DNA of 52,342 bases, from positions 1 to 52,342 of the forward strand of contig CAITUY010000077.1 in the NCBI GenBank assembly GCA_903895695.1. Reading direction: 5' to 3'. The position numbers and the translations under genes were made by a program. Shown here piece after piece: positions 9,389-18,183 of the stretch (positions are counted from its first letter, which is position 1; every line of letters begins with the position of its first letter). Source of the DNA: an uncultured bacterium (GTDB lineage Bacteria; Verrucomicrobiota; Kiritimatiellia; CAIKKV01; CAITUY01). A model generated the notes under the pieces. That model made no database searches, was not told where the DNA came from, and was given only the letters and a program-made list of their open reading frames with translations.

Positions 9389-9890
9389 CCACAGCCGGGA
9401 CCGCTATTTCGACACGGTCACCCTGAGCAACTTCGCCCTGGCACAGCGTCTCGACATCCTGACGGCACGCTACGGCACGCGGGCAAAGGTAACGCGCGAG
9501 ATTCTGGACGAAGTGAGCGACGGACTCGTCGCCGGGTACACCGCATTGGCCCAGATCGAGCGTGCCGTGGGGGCGCGCCAACTTGGCCTGGCCGCTCCCC
9601 TGACGATGGACGAGCGGGCACTCTACCGCCACCTGATCCAACGCCTCGCGCCCGGCGAAGCGTCATGCATCGCAAGCGCCAAGTTGCGGGGCGGTATCGT
9701 CGTCACCGATGACCGGGCGGCACGGGATTGCTGCTCCGAACAGGGCGTCCGGTTCACAGGTACGATCGGCATTTTGAAGGCCTGCTGCGTGGACAAGACG
9801 CTATCCCTTCCGGACGCCGACGCCATCCTTGATGCCATGATCGCGGCAGGCTATCATGCGCCGGTCCGCCGCATCAGCGATCTAGTCTGA
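9381..9890 (+). CDS. PIN-like toxin, DUF3368-type
   Basis: 169 residues from the ATG at 9381, which overlaps the antitoxin stop. PIN-fold landmarks: an N-terminal Asp in YFDTVTLSNFAL, a Glu in VTREILDEV, Glu in GEASCIASA and the Asp pair in IVVTDDRAARDCC, giving the acidic cluster that binds metal in PIN ribonucleases. The tail GIRFTGTIGILK-like segment (VRFTGTIGILKACC) is characteristic of DUF3368 proteins, which pair with UPF0175 antitoxins. Predicted to cleave RNA when free of the antitoxin. The longer frame starting at 9336 lies inside the antitoxin and is rejected. Confidence 0.8.
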   Translation: MPDHSRDRYFDTVTLSNFALAQRLDILTARYGTRAKVTREILDEVSDGLVAGYTALAQIERAVGARQLGLAAPLTMDERALYRHLIQRLAPGEASCIASAKLRGGIVVTDDRAARDCCSEQGVRFTGTIGILKACCVDKTLSLPDADAILDAMIAAGYHAPVRRISDLV

Positions 9891-9942
9891 CCGGAAGAAC
9901 ACTTTTCTGTGCGGCTCACCAACCTGAAATAGGAGAAAGCTC

Positions 9943-12282
9943 ATGCTCGTGGACGGCAACAAAATCATCGACCTGCAACTAACGGCAACGGCACGCACGG
10001 AAATGCGGTTCGCCAACGGCCAGACAACTTCCATCGTGCCGGCCCGGCAGACGCCATGCCCGGACGGCCGCGCCCTGAGCCTGGACGGCGCCTGGCAGGT
10101 GGCGCGCTGGCCGTTCGCCGAGCCCGAAACGCGCCTGGTCTCGGAGAGCGTCGCCGATACCGGCTGGGCTACCGTGCAACAGCCCGGCAAAGTGCTTTAT
10201 TCAGACCCGGAGGCGGAATCCGCGCCCATCGCCAACTGGAACCGCGTAACCCACTCGCACATCCCTGACGACGACGGCGCCGTGATCCGCCGCCGGGTGA
10301 GCATTCCCGCGGAGTGGAGTGGCAAGCGAATCTTCCTGCGCTTTGACGCCATCTATCCCGCCGGCCGGGTCTACCTCAACGGCGATCTGTTGGGCGAGCA
10401 ACTCAGCGGCCTCACGCCGATCGAATTCGATGTGACCGGCAAGGTGGCACCCGGCCGCGAATGCCTGGTGGCCGTGCGACTGCTCCGGAAACACAAATTC
10501 CTGAAGATGGATATGGTTCGGCATGCCATGGAATTTGCCGGGCTGGCGCAGTCCGCCTGCTTCTTCGCCACGGAACCCGTGATGGTGGAGGATTACCACC
10601 TGGTCGGCGCCCTCGAGGTCGGCCTGACCCGGGGCACCCTCACCGGCGAGGTCAAGATCCGCAATCACGGGGCGACCTCGGAGTCTACGCTGACTGTGGC
10701 GCTGCTGGATGCTTCGGGGAAGGAAGTCACCTCGCAGGCGAGTTCGCTCAGCGTACCGGCCGGGGGGTGCGCGACGTTTCCCGTGGCTCTGGCGCTGGAA
10801 GAGCCGGCGCTCTGGAACGACGAGTTCCCCCGTCTCTACACGGTGCGCCTGACGCTCACGGGCGCTGCGACGCCGGCGCAGGTCTATTCCTACCGTACCG
10901 GATTCCGCCGCTTCGAGCTCACTCCCCAGGGCCCGCGACTCAACGGCGCCTTTATCAAATTCCGCGGCGTGAACCACCTCACCTACCACCCGGAACACGG
11001 CATGCACACGCCCCGGGAATGGCTGAGGCGCTGCCTGGGCTTGATGAAGCAGGCGAACGTCAACTGCATCCGAACCCACTTTCTCGGGCCGCGCGACCTC
11101 GCAGATCTCTGTGACGAGATGGGCCTCTACCTGATGCAGGAACTGCCGATCGACTGGGGCACCAACTACATCCACGACCCGGAATGGGTCGGACCGGCCC
11201 TGACCCGGATCGAGGGCGGGATCCGGCGCGACCGGCATCACCCATCGGTAATGGTGTGGAGCGTCGGCAATGAAAATATGCCGGAGAGCGCCAAGGTGGC
11301 CGAAGACGGCTGGAATCACCTGCGGATTTACGATCGTTTCTGCAAGGCGCTGGACGCCAGCCGGCCGACCATGTTCCCACCGCCCGGACCGGCCAACAAG
11401 ATCAAGGGCATCTTCGAGGTGCGCGTCGGTGATATCGCCGACACCCATTACAGCTTCAACCTGCAGAAGGAAATCCGGGCCACCGGCCGGTTGGTCAACC
11501 CGAATAGTTGGGAAGCCGACATGCAGGAATGCACCCGCGACGAAGCTCTGGCCCGCGGCTGGAGCGGGGTCTGGTTCAGCTCGGAATACGGGATCATCAA
11601 TACCATCCCGGACCTGCTCAACGCCCCCTATCTCTCCATCATCGACGACGCGCCCGAGGACATACTGAGCGGCAAGAATTCGCTGCAAGTATTCAGCGAT
11701 CGCCTGGCCCGGGAGTGGGGCAACATGCGATCCGATCCCGCCTGCCTGGGCGGCGCCTATTTCCCCTGGCTCTGCTCGGGTTCGGGGAACAACCCCTGGG
11801 GTTGGGTCCGCTGGGGCGAAGATGCGGACTGGGGTGTGATCACCGCCGACCTCCTGCCCAAGCCCCAGTTTTGGGGGATGCGCGTCGCCTTCAGCCCCGT
11901 GCAATTCCCTCCCCGCGCCACCTGGGAAAAGGGCACCGACGCCTTTGAGATCGAAATCGAAAATCAGTTCAACGGCATCGATCTGAAGGACTGCGTCCTC
12001 CGCACGCAGCAGAATGGCGGCGGCAAGTGGATGGGAATGGCACGCCAGTTCCGCGACATCGCAGTGGCCTGCGCCCCCGGCGCCACGGCCAAAGTCCGGG
12101 TGCCCATCTGGGACGCGGGCATGCTCAACGCCCTCAAGGGCGGCGGTTTCGGCCGCTGCACGTTCCACCTGATGCGCCCCGACGGTTTCCGCGTCATCAC
12201 CGCCGACACCCTGGTCTTTCCCGAAACAGTCGTGCAAATCAAGGATGGCGCCATGACCATCGGCCCGGATGCGCCGATGTAA
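9943..12282 (+). CDS. glycoside hydrolase family 2 protein
   Basis: 779 residues with the GH2 order: a sugar-binding jelly-roll (about 40-190), an immunoglobulin-like domain (about 220-310), then a TIM barrel beginning RGVNHLTYHPEHG. The acid/base Glu444 lies in SVGNEN and the probable nucleophile Glu548 in FSSEYGI. No signal peptide is seen, so it should act in the cytoplasm on imported oligosaccharides. Substrate (beta-galactoside, glucuronide or mannoside) cannot be told. TAGGAGAAAG upstream fixes the ATG. It sits alone between the toxin-antitoxin pair and convergent minus-strand genes. Confidence 0.88.
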   Translation: MLVDGNKIIDLQLTATARTEMRFANGQTTSIVPARQTPCPDGRALSLDGAWQVARWPFAEPETRLVSESVADTGWATVQQPGKVLYSDPEAESAPIANWNRVTHSHIPDDDGAVIRRRVSIPAEWSGKRIFLRFDAIYPAGRVYLNGDLLGEQLSGLTPIEFDVTGKVAPGRECLVAVRLLRKHKFLKMDMVRHAMEFAGLAQSACFFATEPVMVEDYHLVGALEVGLTRGTLTGEVKIRNHGATSESTLTVALLDASGKEVTSQASSLSVPAGGCATFPVALALEEPALWNDEFPRLYTVRLTLTGAATPAQVYSYRTGFRRFELTPQGPRLNGAFIKFRGVNHLTYHPEHGMHTPREWLRRCLGLMKQANVNCIRTHFLGPRDLADLCDEMGLYLMQELPIDWGTNYIHDPEWVGPALTRIEGGIRRDRHHPSVMVWSVGNENMPESAKVAEDGWNHLRIYDRFCKALDASRPTMFPPPGPANKIKGIFEVRVGDIADTHYSFNLQKEIRATGRLVNPNSWEADMQECTRDEALARGWSGVWFSSEYGIINTIPDLLNAPYLSIIDDAPEDILSGKNSLQVFSDRLAREWGNMRSDPACLGGAYFPWLCSGSGNNPWGWVRWGEDADWGVITADLLPKPQFWGMRVAFSPVQFPPRATWEKGTDAFEIEIENQFNGIDLKDCVLRTQQNGGGKWMGMARQFRDIAVACAPGATAKVRVPIWDAGMLNALKGGGFGRCTFHLMRPDGFRVITADTLVFPETVVQIKDGAMTIGPDAPM

Positions 12283-12334
12283 GACCAACGCTGCGTCCCT
12301 GGAGCCACCAACGGGCATCAGGTTCCGGACTTGC

Positions 12335-14119
12335 TCACGGGACGTAGTTCATCGACAGAATTTTGCGGTAAGCCGGTTCCAGGCCCGCCTCGCCCACGAC
12401 CTTCAGCAGGTCGGCTGGCTTTGCGTCGAAGAAGTTGTTCTTCCACGTGTGCCAGTCGTGCTGGTTCTCGTTCAGGAAAAGCGACTCACCCGCCGCTCCG
12501 TAGACGACGTTATCCTCGATGAGAAACCCTTTGCTGCCCGCATCGAGATAAAGGCCGTTGTTCCCCGCGCCATTGGCATACGGGTTCCGCCGAACGCCGT
12601 GGATGTGGTTCACGCGCAGAACGGTCCCCGGCTGATAACCCAGCGTGTAAAGCCCGCCACCATCAGCCATCTTGGTCATCACGTCGTAGATGTGGTTGTA
12701 CTCGACCGTGCAGCGGGCCTGCGTCGTCGGCGAAGTGTCCCACCGAAACCCGATGGAGATCCCGGTATAGGGCATGTCGTGGATCAGATTGTGGACGATG
12801 TGCGTGTCGGCCGAGAACAGGGCAGCAATGCCGACAGCACCAAAACTGTCCGCGCCGCATTGGCGGATGTGGCAGTTGGCGACTTCATTGGCAGCCGGTG
12901 CATCACTGGGGTCGAGCCAGTCAGCGCTGTGTTCCCCCGATTGCAGATTTCCCTTACCCCGCCACCCGATCATGACGCCGGTTCCGCCGATGTCCTCGAT
13001 CGAGCACCCGACCACTTTGTTCGAACGGCAGCCCTGCCCGAAGCCAATCCCCGACGCGCCCAGGTGGGCGAGGCGGCACAACTCGAAGCTGCAGCCTTGG
13101 ACGAACGTGCATTCGACGCCAACGGGCTGAACGAAGGTGCGCTCCTGCATGCTTGTGCCGTAATGGGCCGATTGAATCTCCCTATACCCCTGGACCGGAA
13201 GCGGGAAATCGGTGTGTTCGAGGCACAATCCCCGGAAGTGCAGATTCCGTACCGGCTGGTCATGGGTACCGGCGATTCTGAGCACCTGCTCAAGGACCGG
13301 CGCCACGAACGTCATCGAGGACGGATCCTCACCGTCCACGGCGAGGTAGGTGATCACGCCATTCGTACGATCGAGAAACCACTCGCCCGGTTGATCGAGA
13401 CAGGCACGGGCGTGCTCGATGAAGGCGCACTTGCCTCGACTGGCCGTGGTCGCGGCGCCATGGCCGATCCACCCCATCGGCGTGGCGGTCGTCACGCAGT
13501 GCTCATCGGAAGAGGTCACCAGGCCGCGCGTCACCGACCATCGCTCGTAGACGACCAGTTCAGCAGCCTCCCCCGCTAGCCCCACCGGCAGCGGCCGCTC
13601 GAACGTGAATGTCATGACGTCCTTGCTAACGGTCATGATGTGAAGTGCGCCCTCTTCATTGGGCCACCGCGCCCGAACGGCACGGCGGTCGTTGACCGTC
13701 AACTGGCGGAAGAAGCGCTTTCCGGACTTCGCATCAGGCACGTCGGCCGTCCACCGATTGCCCTCGGCCCGCTTCCATCCGGCGATCCGTTGACCCCCGC
13801 TCAGTACTACCGTTTCGCCGGGATAGGCGGCATAGGTGACGGCGCATGTCTCCGTACCCGAATCTTCGGGACCGAACGTCAGCGGTTGCGCCAGTTCGTA
13901 GACGCCGCCCCGCAACAGCACGAGCACCGACGACCGCGGCTGTGCGGCTACCTGTTCACGGACCGCTTGCCGGGCACGTTCGATGGAACGGAACGGGGCC
14001 TCCTTGGCTCCGCTGTTGGCATCGTTACCGTCCAGAGCTACATAGAGTTCCGCCGCCGGAACCGGAACGGCCGACAGGAGAAGAGCGGCGGCAAAGGCGA
14101 CCCAACAGCCAGGAGGCAT
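12335..14119 (-). CDS. secreted right-handed parallel beta-helix protein, GH141-like
   Basis: 594 residues with a signal peptide (CWVAFAAALLLSAVPVPA). The start of the mature protein, ELYVALDGNDANSG...PFRSIERARQAVRE, is the typical opening of beta-helix enzymes related to GH141 and pectate lyase-like proteins. A beta-sandwich-like segment (TYAAYPGETVVLSGG through WPNEEG) is inserted before a ladder of beta-helix turns (VVGCSIEDIGGTGV, NCHIRQCGADSFGAVGI, HIVHNLIHDMPYTGISIG, CTVEYNHIYDV, FLIEDNVVY). It probably acts on plant or algal polysaccharide in the periplasm or outside. Its start follows the VOC gene stop by 3 nt, so the two are cotranscribed. Confidence 0.82.
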   Translation of the reverse strand: MPPGCWVAFAAALLLSAVPVPAAELYVALDGNDANSGAKEAPFRSIERARQAVREQVAAQPRSSVLVLLRGGVYELAQPLTFGPEDSGTETCAVTYAAYPGETVVLSGGQRIAGWKRAEGNRWTADVPDAKSGKRFFRQLTVNDRRAVRARWPNEEGALHIMTVSKDVMTFTFERPLPVGLAGEAAELVVYERWSVTRGLVTSSDEHCVTTATPMGWIGHGAATTASRGKCAFIEHARACLDQPGEWFLDRTNGVITYLAVDGEDPSSMTFVAPVLEQVLRIAGTHDQPVRNLHFRGLCLEHTDFPLPVQGYREIQSAHYGTSMQERTFVQPVGVECTFVQGCSFELCRLAHLGASGIGFGQGCRSNKVVGCSIEDIGGTGVMIGWRGKGNLQSGEHSADWLDPSDAPAANEVANCHIRQCGADSFGAVGIAALFSADTHIVHNLIHDMPYTGISIGFRWDTSPTTQARCTVEYNHIYDVMTKMADGGGLYTLGYQPGTVLRVNHIHGVRRNPYANGAGNNGLYLDAGSKGFLIEDNVVYGAAGESLFLNENQHDWHTWKNNFFDAKPADLLKVVGEAGLEPAYRKILSMNYVP

Positions 14120-14122
14120 GGG

Positions 14123-14491
14123 TCAGCCCGCTCTCGGTTTGCACACCAGCTCGATGGTGTTGCCGTCGGGGTCTTTCAAAAACGCGGTGCTGTTGCCAGA
14201 AGGGCGCAACTCCGGGTCGGTGACGGCAATCCCTTGCTCGCGCAGTGCCTTGGAGAATGCAACTAGGTCGTCGACCCAGAACGCCAGGTGACCGTGGATG
14301 GAACCGCGTTCTTTTTTTTGCAGCAGCTCCAGCGAGATGCCGTCACCGAGGACGAGGAAGACACAGAACGGCTTTCCGTCGGGCCCGGCAACCTGCTTCT
14401 CGAAGCTCAGGCCGAAGAACCCGGTGTAGAACGCCTGGGCGCGGGACAAATCTTCCACCATGAAACAGACGTGCGCAAATCGTGTGGCCAT
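14123..14491 (-). CDS. VOC family (glyoxalase/dioxygenase fold) protein
   Basis: 122 residues forming one vicinal-oxygen-chelate domain: two beta-alpha-beta-beta-beta halves with metal-ligand positions His in RFAHVCFMV, Glu in ISLELLQ, His in GHLAFWVDD and Glu in NTIELVCK, the lactoylglutathione-lyase-like arrangement. The substrate is unknown; options include methylglyoxal detoxification, relevant during heavy sugar catabolism. ATG at 14491 is chosen because GGGGGGAG lies 7-8 nt upstream on the minus strand; the longer open frame to 14692 runs into a region without a ribosome site. It leads a two-gene unit with the beta-helix gene. Confidence 0.88.
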   Translation of the reverse strand: MATRFAHVCFMVEDLSRAQAFYTGFFGLSFEKQVAGPDGKPFCVFLVLGDGISLELLQKKERGSIHGHLAFWVDDLVAFSKALREQGIAVTDPELRPSGNSTAFLKDPDGNTIELVCKPRAG

Positions 14492-14622
14492 GACTGAACT
14501 CCCCCCGGTGACTCCCTGATCCTCCCGGCAGGGCCGGGTGGTGCTGAACGTGCCGCCACTGTAGTGAAGTCGGCGCCGCAGGGCAATACGCCCGGGTTTC
14601 CAAAATTTTCGATCAAGACTCC

Positions 14623-16974
14623 TCAACCCATCCGGGCCGTCAGGTCGGTACCAGCCGGAAGCGCCTGCGTCTTTGCCGCCCCTCCCATCCACGTAAAACG
14701 AACGGAAGTCGACTGCGGCGCGTCGTAACGGAATTCCGCCCGACCGTCGTCGCAGACGAAGCCGCGAACCGCTATGGGCCTATCGCTCGTGAAAGTCAGC
14801 AGCCCTTCGATCTTCAGGCTCACGCCGTCCGGGCCGGCGGACACCCCGGCACGCCGGCCGTGGTAAAGGAATCCGTCCCAGCGCCCGAAGGCGGCCGGTT
14901 CGGTGGCCCCAAAGCGGATGCCGTCGCGGACATCCTCGACCGAGAAGAGCTGCTCGAGGGCGATCAACGGCAACAGCGCCGCCCAGATGTAATGTGGATC
15001 GCGCCCGCCATTGCCGGTGAAGAACCGGGAGCGGTCCGTGCCGCCTTCGGGAGGATAGTTCTCGTTGGCGTGATGCCTGGGCAGCCAGTCGTCCATGAAC
15101 AACCGCCGGGACTTGGCGGCGAACTCCGCGGCGACATCGTTCCAACCCGCCTGCCGGACCGCCAGGTAGGCGATGTAGTTGGTGGGCGCCCAGACATTGC
15201 CCCGCCAGTAGTTGCCCCGCCAGTATTCGCCATTCCGCTTGTCGTCGCGGTAAGCAGGATCGTCGCGGCTTACGGTGGGCAGAATATTTTCGCCCCAGAA
15301 CTGCTTCGGGTCCAACAGCGTCCGGCGGAGTCGGGCCTTCACGGTGGCATCAGCCAGGTCGGCGAGCAACGGGCTGAAGATGTCCGGAGCCTTGACCGTC
15401 GAGAACCGGCCGTCGAAGAAGCGGTTCTGGTAGTAACCCAGCGCCGGATCGAGAAGGCGTTCCCGGATCCGTCCAGCCACGCGCTCGGCTTCGACGAGGA
15501 GCCAAGTCTCGTCATCGCGCGACCCCAACTCGCGCGCCAGCACGGCCATGGCGCGGCAGGCAGCGACATAGAGGGAGTTCTGTCCGACCATGCTCAGGTT
15601 AAGCGTGCCGCGCTGGAAGTCGAAGCGCACGCCCTCGGCGCACAGCCCGCGGCGCTCATGCGCAAAGCCGGCCGAGTACATGGGCGAATCGTCGTAGCCG
15701 GTCTCGTCGAACGCGTCCTGCACGATGCTGCCGAGGGCGTGCCCGTCGCCTGGCCGCCGGCAGGTGCCGCACTCGATCAGGCCGTCGTCGTTGCCGTCCC
15801 GCCACGGGTGGCCATCGCCGCGGTCCTCGAACCAGAACCGCATGAAGCGCATCATCACGGGAAAGGTCTCGGCGGTGAAGGCCGCGTCGCCGATCATCCG
15901 GACGGTCTTGGAGTAGACGATGGGGACGATCAGATTGCGCTGGGGCGGTGCGCCGGCCAGGCCGCGGTCGCGGATGATGCCAATGATTTGCGTCAGCGAC
16001 TCGCGCGCCAGATCCGGGTTATGAAAGCAGGCCATATAGGAGTCGAAGAAATTATCCCACATGAACACCACGGGCGTAGTGTTCGGGCCGGCCCAGTCGC
16101 GATTGACGGGCACAAACCGCCGATGGGACTGCAGGTCATAGGCGGCGGAAAAACCGACCAGCCGCTGGATGGCCTCCGCGCAGTCGGCAGCCGCCCCCGT
16201 GCTGTGCGTGAGACGCCCCTCCATGTCGGCGCGCCCCGCCGCCAGCGCCTTTTCCACGTACGCGCGGTCCGGAACGCCGGCCGGGCCCTCGCACAACACT
16301 ACCGCCAGCGGAGCCGCCGGGGTCAGCTTCACGCGGAGGCCGGCCACAGTCGCCGCACCGCTCTGCGGCGACTCAACCAGCGGCAGGCCGCGCACCCGGC
16401 ACTCCAGGCGCTCCAGCGTGAATTCGGCGGTCATTGGTCCCTCGCTCGCGCCCTGGCACGCGACGCCGACCTGCCAGCCGCCCTGCGAAAGCACCGCCTG
16501 CGCACCAACGACCGAGTCTACCGTGGCGGGCGCCGCGCACCCGTTCAATAGAAGCAGGAAATCGACCTCGCGATCCGACCGAAACAGCGCCCAGGCCTGG
16601 CGCCCGTCAAACGTCCATTCCAGGTGAACGGTTGCCGCCTCGTCAGGGGCGAAATCCGGAACAACGAGGCTATTTCCCCAGAACAGCTCCTGCTTGAGAA
16701 ACCGCGTGACAGCCGCCGGCGTGACCGGCGTCAGGAAGGAAAGGTGATGATAACGATCGGCGGGATCGTGCGGGCCGATTTCCTTGAGTGTTCCCACGAC
16801 CAGTTTTCCGTCAAAGCGTCCGTGGCCCGGCAGCAGCGGGATACCGCGGAACCCGATGGCATGATCGCCCCGCGCCAAGGCCAGTCCGTTGACTCCCAGC
16901 GACTCGACCTGCATGCACAGTAGGCGGTCACTATCCCTGCCTCCTCGCCCTTCATCAGTCTGTTTCTTGTTCAT
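14623..16974 (-). CDS. GH63/MGH1-like (alpha/alpha)6-barrel glycoside hydrolase
   Basis: About 783 residues. An N-terminal beta domain is followed by an (alpha/alpha)6 barrel with family landmarks WDNFFDSYMA, DGNDDGLIECG, DDSPMY, MVGQNSLYV and YWRGNYWRGNVWAP. These resemble the GH63 C-terminal / mannosylglycerate-hydrolase-like barrel, which inverts alpha-linked glucosides or related sugars using Asp and Glu in the barrel. No signal peptide. Two ATGs (16977, 16974) follow GGAGG; the second has the better spacing. The start overlaps the methyltransferase stop (ATGATGA), showing tight coupling. The open frame beyond 16977 lies inside the methyltransferase and is not used. Confidence 0.82.
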   Translation of the reverse strand: MNKKQTDEGRGGRDSDRLLCMQVESLGVNGLALARGDHAIGFRGIPLLPGHGRFDGKLVVGTLKEIGPHDPADRYHHLSFLTPVTPAAVTRFLKQELFWGNSLVVPDFAPDEAATVHLEWTFDGRQAWALFRSDREVDFLLLLNGCAAPATVDSVVGAQAVLSQGGWQVGVACQGASEGPMTAEFTLERLECRVRGLPLVESPQSGAATVAGLRVKLTPAAPLAVVLCEGPAGVPDRAYVEKALAAGRADMEGRLTHSTGAAADCAEAIQRLVGFSAAYDLQSHRRFVPVNRDWAGPNTTPVVFMWDNFFDSYMACFHNPDLARESLTQIIGIIRDRGLAGAPPQRNLIVPIVYSKTVRMIGDAAFTAETFPVMMRFMRFWFEDRGDGHPWRDGNDDGLIECGTCRRPGDGHALGSIVQDAFDETGYDDSPMYSAGFAHERRGLCAEGVRFDFQRGTLNLSMVGQNSLYVAACRAMAVLARELGSRDDETWLLVEAERVAGRIRERLLDPALGYYQNRFFDGRFSTVKAPDIFSPLLADLADATVKARLRRTLLDPKQFWGENILPTVSRDDPAYRDDKRNGEYWRGNYWRGNVWAPTNYIAYLAVRQAGWNDVAAEFAAKSRRLFMDDWLPRHHANENYPPEGGTDRSRFFTGNGGRDPHYIWAALLPLIALEQLFSVEDVRDGIRFGATEPAAFGRWDGFLYHGRRAGVSAGPDGVSLKIEGLLTFTSDRPIAVRGFVCDDGRAEFRYDAPQSTSVRFTWMGGAAKTQALPAGTDLTARMG

Positions 16975-18170
16975 CATTGACCTCCGCCCGGCTTGCGCAG
17001 CCGGAAGATGCACGAATAGGGAACACGCAAGGCCTGTTGTACCTGCCCCAGGGGCAATTCCGCCCGTCCGCGTTCCGTAATGCTGGGCTCCTCGAACGCG
17101 TCCACGCGGAAACCGACGGCGGCGAAAGCTTGCCAGTAATCGCGCAGCGGACGGTGAAAACTGAGCACCGGGCTGAAATTCCCCCATACCCCGAGGTAGG
17201 GTCCCCGGTGGAAGTAGTTGTCCACGCGGAAGGCCGTCCGTTCCTCGCGACGCGGCGAATCCGGCGCCGGCATCACATAGCCGCCCGGGCCGCAGGCGAA
17301 ACAAGGGTGACTGATGACCACGACGAAGGAACCGCCGGGACGCAGCACCCGGAACACCTGTGCCAGCGCCGCCGCGTAATCCTGCACGTCCATGAGCACG
17401 TAGTTGCTTACCGCCTTGTCGAAAGAGTCCGCCGGAAGCAGATCCGGCGTGGTGATCGATGCCTGCACATAGGTGATACCGAGCAGGGCCTCGTCCTCGT
17501 AATGCCGCGCGATGCGGACGAATTCGTCAGACAACTCCACCCCGGTCATCGTCGCTCCCGCACGCGCCAGCTTGCGGCAGAGGTAGCCGTTGCCGCTACC
17601 GACATCAAGCACGCGCAGTCCTTGCACGTCGCCCAGCAACGCCAGCATCGGCTCGTCGCTCTGGTACCGCCGGTTGCGGTCGCCATCGGCATCGTAGCCG
17701 GCATCCCAGCGCCGCGCATTGACGTTCCAGTTCGCCTGTACGTCGGCATCGGTGAATGTCCCTGACGCGCGCCACTGCCCGGGTTGTTCGGGATAGCGGA
17801 CCAGCCATGGCTCCTTCGAAACGGCGTCCAATGCGCCGGGGTGGCGGCCTTCGAACTCCAACCGGTCCAGCGTCGGCTCCCACCCGCCCGACCAAGGCGA
17901 CTGGTATTCGTAGGAATACTCCCAGGCCCAAAACGGAACGGCGACCTCGCGCCGGCCGGTTGCGCACCGCACGCAGAAGAACTTCGCCGCCTGTGGACAA
18001 TAGGCCGTCGCCATGAAATGCGCCGGCTGGCCGCACTGCCCGCAGACATAACGCCAATGGCGCGCGCAGCGCGGAGCGGCTGAACCGATATCGAAGACCG
18101 CCGGGGCAACCGGATAGGCGGCATCCACGGCGGCAATCGTCGCACAATAGCAGCAGGGCAGATCCGGCAT
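16974..18170 (-). CDS. zinc-ribbon class I SAM-dependent methyltransferase
   Basis: 398 residues. The first about 95 residues contain repeated cysteine pairs (CCYC, then CARHWRYVCGQC, YCPQ and FFCVRC) that look like zinc ribbons. A Rossmann methyltransferase follows, with motif I VLDVGSGNGYL near residue 188, GVELSDEFV as the acidic strand-2 motif, FDKAVSNYVLMDV and LRPGGSFVVVISHPCF. The C-terminus resembles ubiquinone/menaquinone or small-molecule methyltransferases. The target is unknown; the cysteine-rich head could bind a nucleic acid or protein partner. It starts 13 nt after the nucleoside hydrolase stop and overlaps the GH63-like gene, an unexpected member of a glycosidase operon. Confidence 0.8.
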   Translation of the reverse strand: MPDLPCCYCATIAAVDAAYPVAPAVFDIGSAAPRCARHWRYVCGQCGQPAHFMATAYCPQAAKFFCVRCATGRREVAVPFWAWEYSYEYQSPWSGGWEPTLDRLEFEGRHPGALDAVSKEPWLVRYPEQPGQWRASGTFTDADVQANWNVNARRWDAGYDADGDRNRRYQSDEPMLALLGDVQGLRVLDVGSGNGYLCRKLARAGATMTGVELSDEFVRIARHYEDEALLGITYVQASITTPDLLPADSFDKAVSNYVLMDVQDYAAALAQVFRVLRPGGSFVVVISHPCFACGPGGYVMPAPDSPRREERTAFRVDNYFHRGPYLGVWGNFSPVLSFHRPLRDYWQAFAAVGFRVDAFEEPSITERGRAELPLGQVQQALRVPYSCIFRLRKPGGGQ

Positions 18171-18183
18171 TCGGAGCCGCCCG

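Noticed and set aside
10201..12318. 705-codon minus-strand open frame opposite the GH2 gene
   Set aside because: It lies wholly antisense to a clear GH2 enzyme, has no recognisable domain and a biased composition typical of shadow frames in GC-rich coding DNA.
12269..13579. 436-codon plus-strand open frame opposite the beta-helix gene
   Set aside because: Antisense to a protein with a signal peptide and clear beta-helix repeats; no ribosome site or domain.
14860..16551. 563-codon plus-strand open frame opposite the GH63-like gene
   Set aside because: Shadow frame; the minus-strand product has coherent family motifs along its length.
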